Source: Candidatus Spyradenecus faecavium
GTDB lineage: Bacteria > Verrucomicrobiota > Kiritimatiellia > RFP12 > DVOR01
Reading direction: 5' to 3'
Assembly (NCBI GenBank): GCA_018713405.1
Contig: DVOR01000202.1
Coordinates: 1 to 8,205, forward strand
Length of the DNA stretch: 8,205 nt
In this document: one piece after another, positions 6,601 to 8,205 of the stretch
Position numbering within the stretch: the first letter of the stretch is position 1
Layout: each line of letters starts with the position of its first letter
Notes under the pieces: model-generated
What the model was told of the DNA's origin: nothing
Database searches by the model: none
What the model saw: the letters and a program-made list of their open reading frames with translations, nothing else
Position numbers and translations under genes: made by a program

Positions 6601-7932
6601 CGCGGTGATGCCGAAGCCGCCCTGCTGCGCGAGCATGGCCGAGAGCGCCAGGCGCAGGCGCGCCCACGCCGGCGACGTCGCGGCCAGGCGGTTGTTGTCG
6701 TGCGTCTCCGCGAAATGGATGAGGGGCCCGCGCTGCTCCGAGAGCCGCAGCGTGTTCGGCAGCATCGCCTCGAAGGCGCGCCGGTCATAGGTCTGGAAGA
6801 CCTCGGAATAGGCCCAATCCAGCCCCGAGTCGCCGATGAGCGCCTCGGTGGTCTCCATCGGCCCGCCCAGCCCCTCCAGCAGGAAGACGGTGTCGGGGAA
6901 CTCCCGCCGCACCAACGCCACGATGACGTCCCACGCGGCCTTGGGGATCATGTAGCCCGCGTCGCAACGGAAGCCGTCCACGCCCAGGCGGCACCAGTAG
7001 AGGAAGACGTCCGCGATCTTGCGCCGCAGCGCCGGCTTGGAATAGTCCAGCTCCACCAGGTCCGCCCACGTCACGCCCCACGCCCCGGGCGAATGGAAGG
7101 AGCCGTCCACGTTCCGCTTGTACCACTCCGGGTGGTGGATCTGGAAGGTCGCCGCCCAGCCCGTGTGGTTCGCCGGCAGGTCCATGAAGAGCCGCCCGTC
7201 GTGCGCGTGCGTCGCCGCCACCAGCTCACGGAACTGGTCCAGCGGCGTGGCCGCCGTGTCGAACTCCGCCAGCGCGGGGTCGATCGACAGGAAGTCCAGC
7301 CCCGCGAAGGGCGAGCCATAGCGCCCCATCCGCGCGTAGGTCGTCGGGGTGGGGTGGATCGGCAGGAGCAACAGGTTGCGGAAGCCCAGCCCCGCGAAGA
7401 TGTGGTCCAGGTGCCGCGCCAGCGAGCGGAAGGTCCCGCTCGGCGGGATGACGGTGTAGCCCGCCGCGTCCAGCGCCTGCTCCTCGTCTGCGAAGGCCTT
7501 CGGCGCGAAAGGCGCCGCCATCAGCGGACCGAACTGGCGCGTGAAGGCCGCGTAGACCGAGTTGCCGCCGGCGGTGTGCGCGGGCGCCACCTTGATGACG
7601 GTGTCCTGCCCGTCCGCCCACTCCGGGATCGGCGTGTGGTTCGGGATGAAGCAGGCCTTGCCCGCGAAGACGCCCACCTCCAGCAGCGGGATGCGCACGC
7701 GCCACTCCCCGCGCCCGCAGGACTCCATCGGGATGTCGTGCCAATCGTCGCCGCTGATCAGGCGCGCCTCGTCCACGTGCGCCAGCACCTCGCGCTGATG
7801 CACCGCGGCCGCGCCCAGGTTCGTGCGGAAGACCATCCGCCCCGCCCCCCGCTCCTCGCGGAACGCGTGGATTTCCAGGATGTCGCCGACCCAACGCAGG
7901 ATCTGGCTTCCGGCAGCAGGCTCTTGTCTCAT
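3694..7932 (-). CDS. Two-domain glycogen debranching-type enzyme (GH13 plus GH133 amylo-1,6-glucosidase)
   Basis: This 1412-residue protein joins two catalytic modules in the order of eukaryotic debranching enzyme. Residues 1-160 are beta-rich and may bind glucan. Residues 160-570 are a GH13 alpha-amylase-type barrel with all four motifs: DLPANH (251-256), GVDGFRCD (nucleophile Asp324), FLLEG (acid/base Glu353) and ETHDNN (Asp412). Residues about 1010-1412 match amylo-alpha-1,6-glucosidase: WFLDWGRDTLIAL (1043-1055), MIRGEDDANRETVDAPLW (1086-1103), YTWMD (Asp1168, aligned with the human/yeast catalytic acid), NGYAVEIQALW (1178-1188) and QAWGVSELL (Glu1398, aligned with the catalytic base). 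The middle (590-1010) has no motif I recognise. The expected role is cytoplasmic removal of glycogen branches by glucanotransferase plus alpha-1,6-glucosidase activity; the GH13 half could instead be a plain amylase. ATG 7932 is chosen over the in-frame GTG at 7971 because GAGGG lies seven bases before it. It appears to be the first gene of the cluster. No signal peptide is seen. Confidence 0.9.
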   Translation of the reverse strand: MRQEPAAGSQILRWVGDILEIHAFREERGAGRMVFRTNLGAAAVHQREVLAHVDEARLISGDDWHDIPMESCGRGEWRVRIPLLEVGVFAGKACFIPNHTPIPEWADGQDTVIKVAPAHTAGGNSVYAAFTRQFGPLMAAPFAPKAFADEEQALDAAGYTVIPPSGTFRSLARHLDHIFAGLGFRNLLLLPIHPTPTTYARMGRYGSPFAGLDFLSIDPALAEFDTAATPLDQFRELVAATHAHDGRLFMDLPANHTGWAATFQIHHPEWYKRNVDGSFHSPGAWGVTWADLVELDYSKPALRRKIADVFLYWCRLGVDGFRCDAGYMIPKAAWDVIVALVRREFPDTVFLLEGLGGPMETTEALIGDSGLDWAYSEVFQTYDRRAFEAMLPNTLRLSEQRGPLIHFAETHDNNRLAATSPAWARLRLALSAMLAQQGGFGITAGVEWYAQEKIDVHGCGGLNWGATDNACAFIRRLNAILRCHPLFGPGTTLAMAQRGGGNVLAVTRSRPGHEPLLILANLDWKQPQSVSFDASGFPYREAYDLIEGKPCLANPLRMPLKPGQVRCLSSRPGDLTAVEGAAHQRGAAPITGLAKRYRLVMALRTLKWTEQSVDLYKEDLDALANRFIEDPVAFTDHRAITLRLPADLRREVIVPTGALLFVTAASPFRVTLFDAEGAAVSGGRSISLADGGQGLVLPVRREFDAYRGPQRNTVRLTLAAELYAPTGAQRHRSTVWALGLGETTGRVKRRFSGLEVKDLATARALLTNGTGAMAQIRLKWGDIRSQYDCLLALNRHPSVPDDRQVFLTRCRAWILCNGFSAPLAGPCLVHVTVAPDGSAAEWRFSAPCGMGRRVPITLRVALEPGSNRVVLRFRRERNTGPFRDPAVTVGLVLRPDIEWRNFHCKTKAYAGPERDWPQAVANRPDGFDFAPEPGVKVALTMAGSEWNPEAQWTYNVAHPEEAARGQEGASDLWSPGWFHIELDRGQEATLVAGEPSPGVPAIPALRGALPGSALPLREAMALAMRNYIVRRDAHKTIIAGYPWFLDWGRDTLIALRGVAAAGDWDTVFDVLREFGRFERNGTIPNMIRGEDDANRETVDAPLWLAVCADDAIAEHGAKKVLGLDCGGRTLRDILVSIAEHYISGTENGIKADPETGLIWAPAHYTWMDTNYPAGTPRNGYAVEIQALWVRLLDLLGREVAPKWKRLAGRVRRAFRELFPLPEGGLSDCLYAEQGVGARQAQPDDAVRPNQLYAVTLGLLKDDKAIAESVLTATEQLLLPGAIRTLADRPVRRALPIVRDGKLLNDPHNPYWGRYEGDEDTRRKPAYHNGTGWTLPFPLYAEALFRLYGEPARPIAHAILASAEHLANQDCVTQLPECVMGDAPHEPCGTGAQAWGVSELLRVLTLVEPQEEE

Positions 7933-7939
7933 CTCGTAT

Positions 7940-7944
7940 CCCTC
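7940..7944 (-). promoter_or_regulatory. Ribosome binding site GAGGG of the debranching enzyme gene
   Basis: GAGGG on the minus strand lies seven bases before ATG 7932-7930 and decides this start. The in-frame GTG at 7971 would have no such site and falls on the predicted promoter. Confidence 0.65.
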
Positions 7945-7959
7945 GTAACAGTTTGCTCT

Positions 7960-7988
7960 AGCATACCACACATCCCCACGCCACGCAA
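7960..7988 (-). promoter_or_regulatory. Candidate sigma-70-type extended -10 promoter for the minus-strand cluster
   Basis: On the minus strand TTGCGT (7988-7983) is followed, after exactly 17 bases, by TATGCT (7965-7960). The -10 is preceded by TG one base away (TGGTATGCT), the extended -10 form. Transcription would begin near 7953, leaving a leader of about 20 bases that contains the GAGGG site. The hexamers match consensus at 3 of 6 and 4 of 6 positions. Placement is good, but the match is modest and the organism's sigma-factor preference is unknown. Confidence 0.4.
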
Positions 7989-8000
7989 ATCAAGGGCATC

Positions 8001-8040
8001 TTGGAAGTTTGGAAGCTTGGAAGTTTGGAGGCTTGGTGGG
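8001..8040. repeat. 8-bp tandem repeat (TTGGAAGT/C), five units, upstream of the promoter
   Basis: Five consecutive 8-base units read TTGGAAGT, TTGGAAGC, TTGGAAGT, TTGGAGGC and TTGGTGGG; equivalently, a 16-base unit repeated twice with one mismatch, plus a decayed half. The array begins 12 bp upstream of the candidate -35 box. It could be a low-complexity intergenic repeat or a set of regulator sites. Confidence 0.85.
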
Positions 8041-8079
8041 CGGCGCTTTTCCGCGAAGACGCAAAGGGTGCGGGCGATC

Positions 8080-8100
8080 CGGCGGGGACGATCCCCGCCG
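8080..8100. repeat. GC-rich inverted repeat (9-bp arms, 3-base loop)
   Basis: CGGCGGGGA (8080-8088) and TCCCCGCCG (8092-8100) are perfect reverse complements around a CGA loop. There is no T-tract immediately beside it. It may be a dispersed intergenic palindrome or a terminator-like hairpin for transcription entering from the right. Confidence 0.7.
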
Positions 8101-8174
8101 TCCACCCGCTCCTTCACGACTTAAGGGAAGGCCCATTGGTTCCATTCGTCCTACCGTGCCGCCTAGCGTGTCCA

Positions 8175-8205
8175 GGTCAGGCACGTCCGCAGGACGTGCC
8201 TGACC
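8175..8205. repeat. Perfect 31-bp palindromic hairpin at the window edge
   Basis: GGTCAGGCACGTCC (8175-8188) and GGACGTGCCTGACC (8192-8205) are perfect 14-base reverse complements separated by GCA. The element reaches the last base, so the arms may extend further. Candidates are an intrinsic terminator of a gene to the right, a REP/MITE-like dispersed palindrome, or a protein-binding site. No open frame with coding character surrounds it. Confidence 0.85.

Noticed and set aside
7930..7971. GTG at 7971 as the start of the debranching enzyme
   Set aside because: It lacks a ribosome site and lies within the candidate promoter; ATG 7932 has GAGGG at seven bases.
3604..8124. Open reading frame of 1506 codons on the + strand
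   Set aside because: It lies antisense in exact codon register to the debranching enzyme gene, whose catalytic motifs are intact. Its product is a low-complexity Gly/Ala/Val/Glu/Arg sequence typical of antisense frames in GC-rich DNA.
7990..8203. Small open frames of about 62-64 codons on both strands at the right end
   Set aside because: They run through the tandem repeat and hairpins, and have repeat-derived or biased products without clear ribosome sites.

Overview
This is GC-rich bacterial DNA (one sampled 60-base row inside the largest gene is 80% G+C) with dense coding, short spacers and two ATGA stop/start overlaps. The taxon cannot be fixed from one window. High GC, a long fused GH13-GH133 debranching enzyme, and short intergenic repeats and palindromes are compatible with an uncultured member of the PVC group (Verrucomicrobiota/Kiritimatiellota-like), but this is inference.

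Layout. Positions 2-1407 (+ strand) hold the 3' end of a NhaC-family sodium/proton antiporter gene and a translationally coupled gene for a secreted protein of unknown function. They converge on the end of a four-gene minus-strand cluster, 18 bp away. Read in transcription order, that cluster contains: a 1412-residue two-domain glycogen-debranching-type enzyme (7932-3694); an SGNH-fold hydrolase-like protein (3669-2710) with visibly lower GC and a nine-C homopolymer in its coding strand; a two-helix membrane protein resembling bacterial PH-domain proteins (2693-2127); and a secreted GDSL/SGNH hydrolase (2130-1426), coupled to the preceding gene by ATGA. Gaps of 24 and 16 bp and one overlap suggest a single transcript. 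A plausible extended -10 promoter lies just upstream of the debranching enzyme gene.

The right end (7933-8205) has no convincing gene. It holds the promoter candidate, an 8-bp tandem repeat (8001-8040), a GC-rich hairpin (8080-8100) and a perfect 14-bp-arm palindrome (8175-8205) at the window edge.

Function. The first gene of the cluster points to storage-glucan (glycogen/starch) breakdown. The three downstream genes look like envelope or secreted functions, two of them esterase-type hydrolases, with no obvious metabolic link to glycogen, so co-transcription need not mean a shared pathway. No tRNA, rRNA, CRISPR array, transposase or phage gene was found. The points most worth checking are the fused debranching enzyme with about 420 unassigned central residues, the C9 tract as a possible slippage switch, and the terminal palindrome as a possible dispersed repeat.
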